33,967 bases of DNA from the NCBI RefSeq assembly GCF_004137685.1, contig NZ_QYBB01000041.1:1-33967 (forward strand). Reading direction: 5' to 3'. Within the stretch, counting starts at the first letter, position 1, and each line of letters starts with the position of its first letter. The stretch comes from Lichenibacterium minor (GTDB lineage: Bacteria; Pseudomonadota; Alphaproteobacteria; Rhizobiales; Beijerinckiaceae). The notes beneath the pieces are model-generated. The model was not told where the DNA came from. It made no database searches and saw nothing but the letters and a program-made list of their open reading frames with translations. Positions 1-8,184 of this stretch are shown piece after piece. The position numbers and the translations under genes were made by a program.

Positions 1-657
1 GGACCCGATCGGCCGGGCGATGGCGCGCGAGATCAGCCACGCCATCAGGCTGGCCAGGACGGTCGACACCACACCGCCCAGCGCCACGATGATCAGCATG
101 CGGTTCATGGCGCTGTCGCTCGCGGCCGTGAAGGAGTCGCTCCAGCGGGCGATGGCGGTGCTGGCCGTGCCGAAGCTCTCGTTCAAGGTGTCGATGACCG
201 ACTGCCCGCCCCCGCTGGCCTCGAGGTCCATCGCCTGGGCACGCGTCGCGGGCGAGGATGCGAGCTGGACCTCGTTGGCGAGCGTGGTGCCGGTATAGGC
301 CGTGACGGCCTTGTCGTATGCGTCGAGTTTGGGCAGCAGCCCCGGCTCTTCCTTGGCCAGGATGGCTCGGACGGCGCCGATGTCCACCGTATAGGCCTTG
401 AGTTCCTTGTCGATCTTGGCGTGATCGGACTCGGCGCCCGTCATGACCAGCTTGCGCACCAGGGACTGGACGCGCGACACGTCGCCCTTGGCCTTGTCCA
501 GATTGTCGACCGCGTCGTCGGACACCGAGTTCACTCGCTCGAGCTCCGCCAAAGACTGCATTTCGACATAGATGGCCGTCGAACTCAGCACGATGACGCC
601 GACGACGGCTCCGAAGCCGATGGCGAGCTTTTTACTGATCCGAAAGTTTTTCAGCAT
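1..657 (-). CDS. Methyl-accepting chemotaxis protein, N-terminal part (cut by window edge)
   Basis: This is the first 219 residues of a transmembrane chemoreceptor. The rest (HAMP and signalling domain) lies beyond the window start. Residues 1-10 are a short basic cytoplasmic leader, about 11-32 form TM1, about 35-184 are a periplasmic helical region of four-helix-bundle (4HB_MCP) type with few aromatic residues, and about 187-210 form TM2. The sequence then reads SRAIARPIGS, the usual entry into a HAMP domain. The ATG lies directly before the typical LKNFRISKKL start of such receptors; its ribosome binding site is weak. The ligand cannot be told from the sequence. A histidine kinase with the same sensor half is possible, so MCP is likely rather than proven. 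Confidence 0.8.
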   Translation of the reverse strand, partial: MLKNFRISKKLAIGFGAVVGVIVLSSTAIYVEMQSLAELERVNSVSDDAVDNLDKAKGDVSRVQSLVRKLVMTGAESDHAKIDKELKAYTVDIGAVRAILAKEEPGLLPKLDAYDKAVTAYTGTTLANEVQLASSPATRAQAMDLEASGGGQSVIDTLNESFGTASTAIARWSDSFTAASDSAMNRMLIIVALGGVVSTVLASLMAWLISRAIARPIGS

Positions 658-777
658 GGTCGAGAGATCCAGAAAAGCTCGCCCCCATCAGGGGACGACC
701 CTGCGCACCGGCTTCATGGATACCGATGGATGAATTAAGACGCGATAAATGATGAACGGCACGTCGTTCCGGATCGT

Positions 778-814
778 GCGACCCCGTGAAAGGGTCGCCG
801 AGCCCCGCGCTCGG
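778..814. repeat. Two tandem hairpins in the intergenic gap
   Basis: GCGACCC (778-784) pairs with GGGTCGC (792-798) across a 7-base loop. CCGAGC (798-803) pairs with GCTCGG (809-814) across a 5-base loop. They lie between the chemoreceptor start and the end of the membrane-protein gene on the same strand, so they could end or attenuate transcription. Neither has a T-run. Confidence 0.4.
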
Positions 815-900
815 CGCGCCGTCCTGGGCGCGACGCCATCTGTCGGCCGAAGGGTCCGTCCGATGCGCGCCACGGCGCCGGGTCTTTCCGCCGTCGGGGG

Positions 901-939
901 CTGCCGCCGACGGGATCGGCCCTACCCCGTCGGCGGCAG
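901..939 (-). terminator. Strong hairpin over the stop codon of the YfhO-like gene
   Basis: A perfect 14-bp inverted repeat (901-914 with 926-939, 11-base loop) overlaps the TAG stop of the membrane-protein gene at 922-924. No T-run follows on the minus strand, so it is either a GC-rich terminator of reduced strength or an mRNA 3'-end stabiliser. Confidence 0.45.
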
Positions 940-3606
940 GGTGGCCCCCATCCCGCGCTTCCGGTGGCCCCGGAAAGTCCAGCCCGCGACCGCGAGGAGC
1001 CAGGCGAGGGCGACGCCGGCCGCCGCCAAGGCCGGCGCGAACCCCCGCGGCGCGTAGCGGAACGCGACGTGGCTGTCGCCGGCCGGCAGGTCGACGGCCT
1101 GGAAGGCGCCTTCGACCGTCGCCACCGGGGCTGGCGCCCCATCCACCGTCGCCGACCAGCCGGGCAAGGCGAGTTCGAGGCGCGTCAGCCGGCTCGGCCG
1201 GGCGCAGGACGCCCGGACGTCGTCCCGCGACGCGGGCTGCAGGCGGCAACCGTTCGCCGACAGGTAGTCCCGCACGTCCCGCAGCCGGTACACCTGCGCG
1301 GCCCGCCCCGCGTGAGCGAGGGTGAGGTCGGCATCGACGAAGCGGACGTCCGGCACCGGCCCCGCCGCACCCGCGCCGGCCGGCGGCTCGAGCGCGACCG
1401 AACCGTCGCCCGCCGCGCGCGGGTGGAGGGGCAGCGACGCGTCGCCGGCGCCGTCCGGCCGGGCGATCCGGAGCGTGTAGGCGCTGCCCGGGGGCAACGG
1501 CAGCGGGCGGTCGAGCGACACGGCGGCGCGGGTGCCGGACGGCGCCGCGGGCAGGTCGGCGTCGCCGGCCGCGCAGGCCCCCCCGGCGCAGAGCGTCGCC
1601 CGGAGCCGGCCCGACGGGGTGCCGCCATCCGCCCGCAGCGCCACCGTCACGGCCGAAACGGGCAGGCCGAGATGCGGCGCGAGCCGGCCGGCGATCACCA
1701 CCTCGCCGCCGGGCGGGAGCGGCGCGGCGCCGGCTTCGCGTGCTTCGTCGATGGGGTAGGGCGCCACCAGGTCGAGTTCGGGGCCCGACAGGACGAACCG
1801 GACGCCCGCGCGGCCGTAGGCGGCCAGGCGGGCGTGGAGGAGGTCGCGCCGGTCGCGGGTCTCCTCGGGCGTCAGGTTCCAGGACGCGGGCACGAAGGAC
1901 AGCCGGCCCGCGTAGGGGTCGAGGGTGGACCGGATGTAGTCGGCCGTCAGCGTCGGCGACGGCAGGTCGTCGTAGTTGAGCAGGGCCACACCGAAGGCGG
2001 AGCCGTAGTTGGGCGACAGGCCGCCTTCGAACGCCATCACCCGCTGGAAGCCGGCCTCCTCGCGCAGGACGTCGAGGAGCGCGAGGTCGAGCCTGCCATG
2101 GCGCGGATAGGACAGGAACGGCAGCGCGAACCAGGCCGCCGCTTCCAGGACCAGCAGGGCGGACAGCGCCGTCGCCCGGCCGCGGGGATCCCGGATCCGG
2201 GAAGCGCCGCCGACCAGCAGGGCCGACGCCGCGAAGGCCGCCCCCGCGATGCCGAACCAGAGCCGATGGTAGGCGGAGTCCCGCGCCAGCGGGGCGATGG
2301 TCGGCCACGCGGCCGCCACGGCCATCGCCGCGCAGGCGAGCCCGCAGGCGAGCCCCCCGGCCAGCCGCCGGCGCCCCGCCGGTTCCCGCAAGGTGTCGTC
2401 GAGTGCCAGCGCCGCGAGGACGACGAAGCAGAAGATCCAGCCGGCGTCGAGGTAGCGCGCGAAGGCCACGATGGTGGCCAGCGGGAGGGCTTTGAAGGCG
2501 GCGTGGAGCACCGGCGCGCCGTGCGACGCGCCCAGGGCCAGGACGATCCAGCCGGCGAGCAGGAGCTTGGCGCCGCGGCGCCGCCGGTCGAACAGCGCCG
2601 CGAAGGCCAGGACGGGCGGGACGAAGCCCACGTAGCCGCCCGTGCCGGACCAGAGGTCCGACACCGCGGGGTCCGGCGAGCCGAAGATCGTGCCGAACAG
2701 GTAGGGTGCGAGATACTGCGCCAGCCCCGCCGGGCTCAGCCAGTCGACGCCGCCGCCGTCGCCGGCGTGGACGCCCAGTTCGGCCTGGCCGAGATAGCCC
2801 GCGAAGGCCACGAGCACGGGGGCGGCCAGCGCCGCGGCGGCGAAGGCCGTCAGGGCGAGGCTCCCGGCGTAGCGGCGCAGGGCGGGACCCGGCAGGCCCG
2901 CGGCCCGCAGCAGCGCCCAGGCGAGCAGCAGCCAGGAATACAGGTACACTTCCTCGGGGAACCCCGCGTAGAGGGCTTCGCCGGCCACCAAGGCGCCGAC
3001 GGCGGCGGCGGCGGCGCGACCCCGCCCGGCCAGCGCGGCGGCGCGCGACATCTCGATGGCGACGAACAGCCAGGGCAGGAACGCCACCGGGTTGAAGACG
3101 GCGTTGCGCAGCCAGGCGAAGACCCCGTTCACCTCGAAGAGCACCCCTGCCGCCACCGCCACCGCGGCGTCGACGCCGAGGCGCCGCAGGAACAGCGCCG
3201 TCCCCAACCCGGCCACCAGCTGCAGCAGCGCCTGCTCGGCTTCCTGGCCGTGCGGCAGGGCGAGGAGCCAGGTCGGCACAAACAGCGCCGCGGACTGCAT
3301 CTCCCCGAGCAGCGGCGCGCCCAGGCCCTCGAGGTGGTTCCACAGCGGCATGCGGCCCCCCAGCACGTCGAGCGCCGCCCGCCGGCCGAGGGCCTGGGAT
3401 GTGACGCCGGCGTTGCCGTCGATCGTCGGCTCGCCGGCGAGCGGTCGCGTGCCGACGTCGACGGCGAGGCCGCTGTAGCGGAGCGCGGCATCGGTGCGGA
3501 GCGGGCCGAAGACGGACACCAGGAGCACGATGGCCGGCAGCGCCGCCAGGATCGCGACGGCCCCGAAGCCGCGCGGCGAGGGGAAGCGCGAGGAGCGTGG
3601 CGGCAT
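922..3606 (-). CDS. Large polytopic membrane protein, YfhO-like (GT-C type glycosyltransferase family)
   Basis: About 894 residues. It has an N-terminal TM segment (about 15-35), a periplasmic stretch with a PLWNHLEGLGAPLLGEMQ segment, then a run of about ten hydrophobic helices, a soluble C-terminal region (from about residue 500), and a last TM helix just before the basic end. This layout fits the bacterial YfhO-like / GT-C membrane proteins, which move sugars from lipid carriers onto cell-surface polymers. The acceptor is unknown. I chose the ATG at 3606 because a GGAG lies upstream and the membrane segment follows at once. In-frame starts at 3678 and 3750 would add only a proline/arginine-rich leader. 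The far C-terminus reads LPPTG, but no sortase-type tail follows. It is transcribed away from the NIPSNAP gene. Confidence 0.7.
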   Translation of the reverse strand: MPPRSSRFPSPRGFGAVAILAALPAIVLLVSVFGPLRTDAALRYSGLAVDVGTRPLAGEPTIDGNAGVTSQALGRRAALDVLGGRMPLWNHLEGLGAPLLGEMQSAALFVPTWLLALPHGQEAEQALLQLVAGLGTALFLRRLGVDAAVAVAAGVLFEVNGVFAWLRNAVFNPVAFLPWLFVAIEMSRAAALAGRGRAAAAAVGALVAGEALYAGFPEEVYLYSWLLLAWALLRAAGLPGPALRRYAGSLALTAFAAAALAAPVLVAFAGYLGQAELGVHAGDGGGVDWLSPAGLAQYLAPYLFGTIFGSPDPAVSDLWSGTGGYVGFVPPVLAFAALFDRRRRGAKLLLAGWIVLALGASHGAPVLHAAFKALPLATIVAFARYLDAGWIFCFVVLAALALDDTLREPAGRRRLAGGLACGLACAAMAVAAAWPTIAPLARDSAYHRLWFGIAGAAFAASALLVGGASRIRDPRGRATALSALLVLEAAAWFALPFLSYPRHGRLDLALLDVLREEAGFQRVMAFEGGLSPNYGSAFGVALLNYDDLPSPTLTADYIRSTLDPYAGRLSFVPASWNLTPEETRDRRDLLHARLAAYGRAGVRFVLSGPELDLVAPYPIDEAREAGAAPLPPGGEVVIAGRLAPHLGLPVSAVTVALRADGGTPSGRLRATLCAGGACAAGDADLPAAPSGTRAAVSLDRPLPLPPGSAYTLRIARPDGAGDASLPLHPRAAGDGSVALEPPAGAGAAGPVPDVRFVDADLTLAHAGRAAQVYRLRDVRDYLSANGCRLQPASRDDVRASCARPSRLTRLELALPGWSATVDGAPAPVATVEGAFQAVDLPAGDSHVAFRYAPRGFAPALAAAGVALAWLLAVAGWTFRGHRKRGMGATLPPTG

Positions 3607-3797
3607 GGGGTCGAGGTCTCCGGCGTCACGGGCGTCCCCGGGACGGGCGGGCGGCGGCGCAGCGCGGTCATCCGCCATCGGGGCGCGGCGCTCAAGCCCG
3701 CCGGTCGCGCCCCGCCCGCCGTTGCGGGGCGGGCCGCGGCGGGGCACCATGCCGGGAAGGTGGGCGCCGCGCTCCGCCGCACGGGACGGACCCGACG

Positions 3798-4124
3798 ATG
3801 ATCCACGAACTCCGAATCTACACGACCGTGCCGGGCCGGCTCCCGAACCTGCTGGCGCGCTTCAGGGACCATACGCTGCGGTTGTGGGACAAGCACGGCA
3901 TCCGGCAGGCCGGCTTCTGGACCACGCTGGTGGGGCCCGACAGCAACGACTTGACCTACCTCCTCGCCTGGGACAGCCTCGCCGAGCGGGAAGCCAGGTG
4001 GAACGCCTTCCTCGCCGACCCGGAATGGATCGCGGCGCGTTCGGAAAGCGAGAAGGACGGACCCATCAACGCCCGCGTGGCGAGCTCCTTCCTGGTGCCG
4101 ACGGCCTTCTCGTCGGTGCAGTAG
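3798..4124 (+). CDS. NIPSNAP family protein
   Basis: 108 residues, starting MIHELRIYT. This is the typical first strand of NIPSNAP proteins, a dimeric alpha/beta-barrel fold related to antibiotic-biosynthesis monooxygenases. Other family marks are the PGRLPNLLARF segment and the central TYLLAWDSLAEREARWNAF segment. No catalytic role is established for bacterial members. It lies 31 bases before a flavin-dependent monooxygenase on the same strand, so the two are probably co-transcribed and may act on related small molecules (inference). The ATG at 3798 is preceded by a GGACGGA stretch. The frame stays open further upstream, but that sequence is low-complexity and overlaps the divergent gene. 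Confidence 0.85.
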   Translation: MIHELRIYTTVPGRLPNLLARFRDHTLRLWDKHGIRQAGFWTTLVGPDSNDLTYLLAWDSLAEREARWNAFLADPEWIAARSESEKDGPINARVASSFLVPTAFSSVQ

Positions 4125-4155
4125 GACGCCGGACTGCGTCCGTCACGGAGGATCG

Positions 4156-5481
4156 ATGAGCCGGACACGCCGCCTGCGCCTCGGCGCCTTCATGCGCCCC
4201 GTCGCCATCCACACCGGGGCCTGGCGCTTTCCCGGCGCCGACCCGAACGCGAACTTCAGCTTCGCGCGGCTCAAGGGCTTCGCGCGGCGGCTCGAAGCCG
4301 CGAAGTTCGACGCCTTCTTCATGGCGGACCACCTCGCGGTGCTGAACATGCCGATGGATGCGCTGAAGCGCAGCCACACGGTGACGTCCTTCGAGCCTTT
4401 CACGCTGCTGTCCGCCCTCGCGGCCGTGACGGAGCGCATCGGGCTCGTCGCCACCGCCTCGACGACCTTCGACGCCCCCTTCCACGTCGCCCGCCGCTTC
4501 GCCTCGCTCGACCACATCAGCGGGGGGCGCGCGGGCTGGAACATCGTCACCACCGCCAACCCCGACGCGGCGTTGAACTTCGGGCAGGACGGGCAGATGG
4601 ACCACGCCGCCCGCTACGTCCGTGCGCGCGAGTTCTTCGACGTGGTGACGGGCCTGTGGGACAGCTTCGCCGACGACGCCTTCCCGCGCGACGTCGACAG
4701 CGGGATTTTCTTCGACCCCGCGAAGATGCACGTGCTCGACCACCGCGGCCCGAGCCTGCAGGTGCGGGGCCCGCTGAACATCGCCCGGCCCGTCCAGGGC
4801 TGGCCGGTGGTGGTGCAGGCCGGCTCCTCCGAGCCCGGGCGGCAGCTCGCCGCCGAAACCGCCGAGGTCGTGTTCTCCGCCGAAGGCTCGCTCGACGCCG
4901 CAAAGCGCTTCTACGCCGACGTGAAGGGCCGGATGCGCGCGCTCGGCCGCGACCCCGAGCATTGCAAGATCCTGCCGGCCGCCTTCGTGGTGGTGGGCGA
5001 CACGGTCGAGGAGGCACGGGCGAAGCGCGCCCGCCTCGACGCCCTCGTCCACTACGACAGCGGCATCGGCTCGCTGAACGGCATGCTGGGCACGGACGTG
5101 TCGGGCTACGATCCGGACGGCCCCTTGCCGGACATCCCCGACACCGAAGCCAGCAAGAGCGGGCGTGCCCGCATGGTCGCCATGGCCCGGGACGAGGGCC
5201 TGACCATCCGCCAGCTCGCCGCGCGGGCCGGCAGCTACGCGGGCCTCGCCTTCGTGGGCACGCCGGCCACGGTCGCCGACGGCATGGAGGAATGGCTGGA
5301 CGCGGAAGGCTGCGACGGGTTCAACGTGATGTTCTCCGACCTGCCGCAAGGCCTCGACGACGTCGTCGACCGCGTGGTGCCAGAACTGCAGCGCCGGGGA
5401 CTGTTCCGCCTGGACTACGAGGGACCGACGCTGCGCGACAACCTCGGCCTGCCGCGCCCGGCGAACCGCTTCTTCCCCTGA
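4156..5481 (+). CDS. LLM-class flavin-dependent oxidoreductase (NtaA/SnaA/DszA-type monooxygenase)
   Basis: 441 residues, the usual length for the NtaA/SnaA/DszA branch of bacterial-luciferase-like monooxygenases. These use FMNH2 from a partner reductase to oxidise substrates such as sulfur heterocycles, aminopolycarboxylates or sulfones. Seen: the N-terminal strand and HTGAWRFPGADPNANF segment, FDAFFMADH at about 51-59, the TERIGLVATASTTFDAPFHVAR core, the SGGRAGWNIVTT motif at about 121-132, VVVQAGSSEPGR, and a C-terminal GTPATVADGMEEW helix. A CGGAGG ribosome site lies four bases before the ATG. The substrate cannot be predicted, and no flavin reductase gene is next to it. The small RNA at 5602-5688 follows on the same strand. 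Confidence 0.9.
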   Translation: MSRTRRLRLGAFMRPVAIHTGAWRFPGADPNANFSFARLKGFARRLEAAKFDAFFMADHLAVLNMPMDALKRSHTVTSFEPFTLLSALAAVTERIGLVATASTTFDAPFHVARRFASLDHISGGRAGWNIVTTANPDAALNFGQDGQMDHAARYVRAREFFDVVTGLWDSFADDAFPRDVDSGIFFDPAKMHVLDHRGPSLQVRGPLNIARPVQGWPVVVQAGSSEPGRQLAAETAEVVFSAEGSLDAAKRFYADVKGRMRALGRDPEHCKILPAAFVVVGDTVEEARAKRARLDALVHYDSGIGSLNGMLGTDVSGYDPDGPLPDIPDTEASKSGRARMVAMARDEGLTIRQLAARAGSYAGLAFVGTPATVADGMEEWLDAEGCDGFNVMFSDLPQGLDDVVDRVVPELQRRGLFRLDYEGPTLRDNLGLPRPANRFFP

Positions 5482-5601
5482 CGCCGCTGCCGGCCCGCCC
5501 CGGTCCGGGCGGCGTGGGGCCGGCGGCATCCGGCGCGATTGCGGCGGGACGCTGCCATGCGAAGATCGCCGTACAGCCGCATCGAAACTGGGCGCATAAA
5601 G

Positions 5602-5688
5602 GCCTCGCGCCTTCGGGCGCATGCCCTTCTTTGGGCGTTTCCTCCCTAGACTTGGGCCGCTCGCCATCAGGCTGAGCGGCCCTTTTTT
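5602..5688 (+). ncRNA. MmgR/suhB-type (alpha-r8) small RNA, copy 1
   Basis: The RNA has three parts. Hairpin one is GCGCC-TTCG-GGCGC (5607-5620). Hairpin two is GCCC/GGGC (5623-5636). A single-stranded segment GTTTCCTCCCTAGACTT (5637-5653) follows, then a rho-independent terminator with a 9-bp GGGCCGCTC/GAGCGGCCC stem (5654-5682) and T6. The CCUCCC core mimics an anti-Shine-Dalgarno sequence and could bind ribosome sites of target mRNAs. From memory of the family, this matches the alphaproteobacterial MmgR/suhB RNAs (about 77 nt), which control polyhydroxybutyrate storage in Sinorhizobium. A second copy (17541-17618, minus) has the same core but a different first hairpin. A -10-like CATAAA lies at 5595-5600; no clear -35 is seen. 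The 5' end is approximate. Confidence 0.75.
5654..5688 (+). terminator. Rho-independent terminator of small RNA copy 1
   Basis: A 9-bp GC-rich stem (5654-5662 with 5674-5682) contains a small GCC/GGC inner pairing in the loop and is followed by six T. It also ends any read-through from the monooxygenase gene. Confidence 0.85.
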
Positions 5689-5745
5689 CTGGGACGGGCG
5701 GCGGCTTCTTCCCGACGCCGCGCGAGACGGTTCGACGCCGGCGGC

Positions 5746-5985
5746 TCAGCCGGGAAAGCGCGTGCCCCGATAGGTGATCTCGCCGTGGAAGACGAGCCGA
5801 TCGCCGTCGTCGCGCAGGTCGCAGGCGGTCGTGTGCGACTGCCCATCGGACAGGTCCTCGCGGGCGATGTCGCCGAGGAGGGCCTGGGCCTGGGCTCTCG
5901 CCTCCTCGAAGCTGTGGAACTCGTCGCCGATCAGGTCGCGGTGCAGGCCGCGGCTGTCCACGAGGTCGAAATAAAAGCGCGGCAC
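5746..5985 (-). CDS. DUF6894 family protein
   Basis: 79 residues starting (V/M)PRFYFDLVDSRGLHRDLIG. This matches the small DUF6894 proteins common in Rhizobiales: PRFYFDL start, an acidic G-x-E-F segment, then an AR..AQALLGDIARED helix and a C-terminal VFHGEITYRG strand. The function is unknown. The GTG at 5985 is preferred because GAGGA stands seven bases before it and family members begin at this residue. An ATG at 6003 would add six residues but has no ribosome site. It appears monocistronic. Confidence 0.75.
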   Translation of the reverse strand: MPRFYFDLVDSRGLHRDLIGDEFHSFEEARAQAQALLGDIAREDLSDGQSHTTACDLRDDGDRLVFHGEITYRGTRFPG

Positions 5986-6246
5986 GGCCAGTCCTCGTCG
6001 CATCGGTCGCGAAGCCCGCGGAGGGGCGCGATCGTCACAGACGAGCGAAAATACGTCATAAAGCTATAAAAGTTCACAAGGGCGCGCATGGGCGTGCGTC
6101 GCTGCAGTGCGGGGCAGGGGCCATGGACGGCGGGCCCGTTCCGCCCGGTGCGGCGCGATGCGCCAAAGCCGGCTCGGCCGCGGCGCCGCAGTCCCGAACA
6201 GCTCGGCGTCGCCGGGCGGTTCCGCGCCGACGGTCGAGCCGTGGGA

Positions 6247-6381
6247 TCAGTGAGGGGCGAGGCCGAGGTCGATCACGCGCTGGTGATGCTCGATCCAAAG
6301 GCGGACCATCCGGAGGAACAGGCTTTCGCGACGGGTTCCGGCGGAAGAACCGCTGTGGGCGGATGTCGTGGGGGCGGTCAA
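6247..6381 (-). CDS. Possible 44-residue small protein
   Basis: An open frame starts with TTG, with AGGAGA six bases before it, and encodes 44 residues. The second half (LFLRMVRLWIEHHQRVIDLGLAPH) is an amphipathic helix with a natural composition, unlike the arginine/proline strings of chance frames here. The first 18 residues are Ser/Thr/Ala-rich and low in complexity. No family is recognised. It lies downstream of the MFS gene on the same strand. The TTG start and the lack of known relatives keep confidence low. Confidence 0.35.
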   Translation of the reverse strand: MTAPTTSAHSGSSAGTRRESLFLRMVRLWIEHHQRVIDLGLAPH

Positions 6382-6620
6382 GGCGCGTCTCCTGGCCGGA
6401 GCGGACCATCGTCATCCGCCGGCAGGTCGCCAGGATGTGTGTTTTTGTGCGGTGCAGCAATCGCGCGCCCCGCAGCGGGGCCATGCGCCGGGTGCAGGAC
6501 GAAGGGCCGGGACAGGCCCGGCACTGCCGCATCCCGGCCACCGGGGCGAGGACGGCCCGCGGGAGCCGTCCTCCCGCGGGCATGCGAAGCGTCGCCGGCC
6601 CGGCCCGCGGCGCCGATGCC
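6382..6620. other. Gap downstream of the MFS gene with competing hairpins
   Basis: No gene is supported here. At 6548-6580 two inverted repeats interlock: AGGACGGC pairs with GCCGTCCT, and CCGCGGGA pairs with TCCCGCGG, each using sequence between the arms of the other. Only one can form as a simple hairpin. The site is about 40-70 bases past the MFS stop on the minus strand and may be its terminator. A further CCCCGC/GCGGGG hairpin lies near 6469-6482. Confidence 0.35.
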
Positions 6621-7955
6621 TCAGTCGTTGCGGATCGCCAGGCTGCGGTTGAAGGCGAGCGCCCCCAGCGTGCAGGCGGCGCCGGACAGGAGGTAGGCCA
6701 CAACGGCCCACAGGCCGAACAGCGTGTAGCCGCCGAGCGCCGCGAGCGGTGCGAAGCCGGCGCCGAGCAGCCACGCGAGGTCGGAGGTCAGCGCGGAGCC
6801 GGTGTAGCGGTTCTGGTTCGAGAAGTTCGACGCCACCGCGCCCGCCGCCTGCCCGAAGGACACCCCGAGCAGCCCGAAGCCCACCAGGATGAAGACGATG
6901 TGGCCCTGCAGTCCGCCCGTGAGCAGGAACGGGATCGCGAAGGAGAAGCCCGCCACGCCCGCGGCGCTCGAGCCCAGCAGCGTGCGCCGGCCGATGAAGT
7001 CGGCGAGCAGGCCCGACACCACGACGCCGATCGTCAGCGACACGGCTCCGAGGCATTCGAGCTCGAGGAAGCTTTCCGGCGTGCCGTCGGTGAAGAGCTG
7101 CACGAAGGACAGCGGGAAGATGGTGACGAGGTGGAACAGCGCGTAGGAGCCCAGCGGCACGAAGGCGCCGATCAGGATGTCCTTCCACTGGGTGCGCACC
7201 AGGGTGCGGACCGGCACCGGCAGCAGGTCGCGGGTGTTGAGCAGCCCGGCGAACTCTTCGGTGGCGATCAAGCGGAGCCGGGCGAACAGCGCCACGACGT
7301 TGATGGTGAAGGCCACGAAGAACGGGTAGCGCCAGCCCCAGCTGAGGAAGTCCTCGGGGCCGAGGTTGGCCATGAAGAAGGCGAACAGGCCGGCCGCCAC
7401 CATGAGGCCGATGGGGGCGCCGAGCTGGGGCACCATGGCGTAGAGGCCGCGGCGGTGCGGGGGGGCGTTCAGCGCCAGGAGCGAGGCCAGCCCGTCCCAG
7501 GCGCCGCCGAGCGCCACGCCCTGGCCGATGCGCATCAGCACCAGGATGGCGACCGACCAGTAGCCGAAGTCGTCGTAGCCGGGCAGGAAGGCGATGGCGG
7601 CGGTGGAGATGCCGAGCAGGAACAGCGCAGTGGTGAGCTTCACGCCGCGGCCGTGGCGCCGGTCGATCTCGAGGAAGATGATGGAGCCGACGGGCCGGAA
7701 CACGAAGCCCAGGCTGAACACCGCGAAGGACAGCAGCGTGCCATCGAGCGGGCTGACGAAGGGGAACACCACGGACGGGAAGACGAGCGCGCAGGCGATG
7801 CCGAAGACGAAGAAGTCGAAGGCTTCCGACGTCCGGCCGATCACCACGCCCAGCGCGATATCGCTCGGCGACACGTGATGCTCGTCCGACGACACCAGCC
7901 GGGCATCGCGCTCCAACGGTCTCGATGTTGGCGTACCTGCAACGACGTTGACCAT
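6621..7955 (-). CDS. MFS transporter (metabolite:H+ symporter-like)
   Basis: 444 residues with about twelve TM helices. The loop after TM2 reads DRRHGRGVKLTTALFLLG, and LADFIGRRTLLG appears after the central loop; these are the two copies of the MFS signature. The N-terminal SEAFDFFVFG and VFPFVSPLDGTLLSFAVFSLGFVFRPVGS segments resemble the ShiA/ProP-type metabolite:H+ symporters, which import organic acids or osmolytes. The substrate is not predictable. The gene is divergent from cyoA, with 229 bases between the starts, and such a neighbour of the cyo operon is a recurring arrangement in Rhizobiales (from memory). Co-control from the shared region is an inference. Confidence 0.85.
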   Translation of the reverse strand: MVNVVAGTPTSRPLERDARLVSSDEHHVSPSDIALGVVIGRTSEAFDFFVFGIACALVFPSVVFPFVSPLDGTLLSFAVFSLGFVFRPVGSIIFLEIDRRHGRGVKLTTALFLLGISTAAIAFLPGYDDFGYWSVAILVLMRIGQGVALGGAWDGLASLLALNAPPHRRGLYAMVPQLGAPIGLMVAAGLFAFFMANLGPEDFLSWGWRYPFFVAFTINVVALFARLRLIATEEFAGLLNTRDLLPVPVRTLVRTQWKDILIGAFVPLGSYALFHLVTIFPLSFVQLFTDGTPESFLELECLGAVSLTIGVVVSGLLADFIGRRTLLGSSAAGVAGFSFAIPFLLTGGLQGHIVFILVGFGLLGVSFGQAAGAVASNFSNQNRYTGSALTSDLAWLLGAGFAPLAALGGYTLFGLWAVVAYLLSGAACTLGALAFNRSLAIRND

Positions 7956-8108
7956 CTCCGCTTCCTTGTCTCAGTGCCGGCCGAGGGGGTGGGGCGCGCC
8001 GGGCCGCCGCATCTCGAACCGCGCATGCCACGGGCGGGCCAATCCCGCAAACCGCCCGGTGCATGGCACGCATACTGCCTGCGCGACCCGGCTCCAACTC
8101 CTCTGGCC

Positions 8109-8133
8109 TGGACAAAACGTCCAATGCTATGAG
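8109..8133 (+). promoter_or_regulatory. Candidate cyo promoter region with inverted repeat
   Basis: TGGAC-AAAAC-GTCCA (8109-8123) is a perfect 5-5-5 inverted repeat directly before TGC-TATGAG (8125-8133), an extended -10-like element. It lies between the divergent MFS and cyoA genes, about 50 bases before the cyoA start. It could be an operator, perhaps for the operon's own response regulator (inference). Confidence 0.3.
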
Positions 8134-8184
8134 GCGCGGGACGACCGTACATGAGGGACAACCCTCGCAACAGATGGCCCTCTC

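Noticed and set aside
922..940. LPPTG at the C-terminus of the YfhO-like protein as a sortase signal
   Set aside because: It is the last five residues, without the required hydrophobic helix and basic tail, in a Gram-negative genome.
964..3801. Long open frame (about 945 codons) antisense to the YfhO-like gene, and other long antisense frames such as 4066-5667, 9362-11491 and 26018-27679
   Set aside because: Translations are Arg/Pro/Gly/His-rich without domains. Long chance frames are expected opposite GC-rich genes with G/C at third positions.
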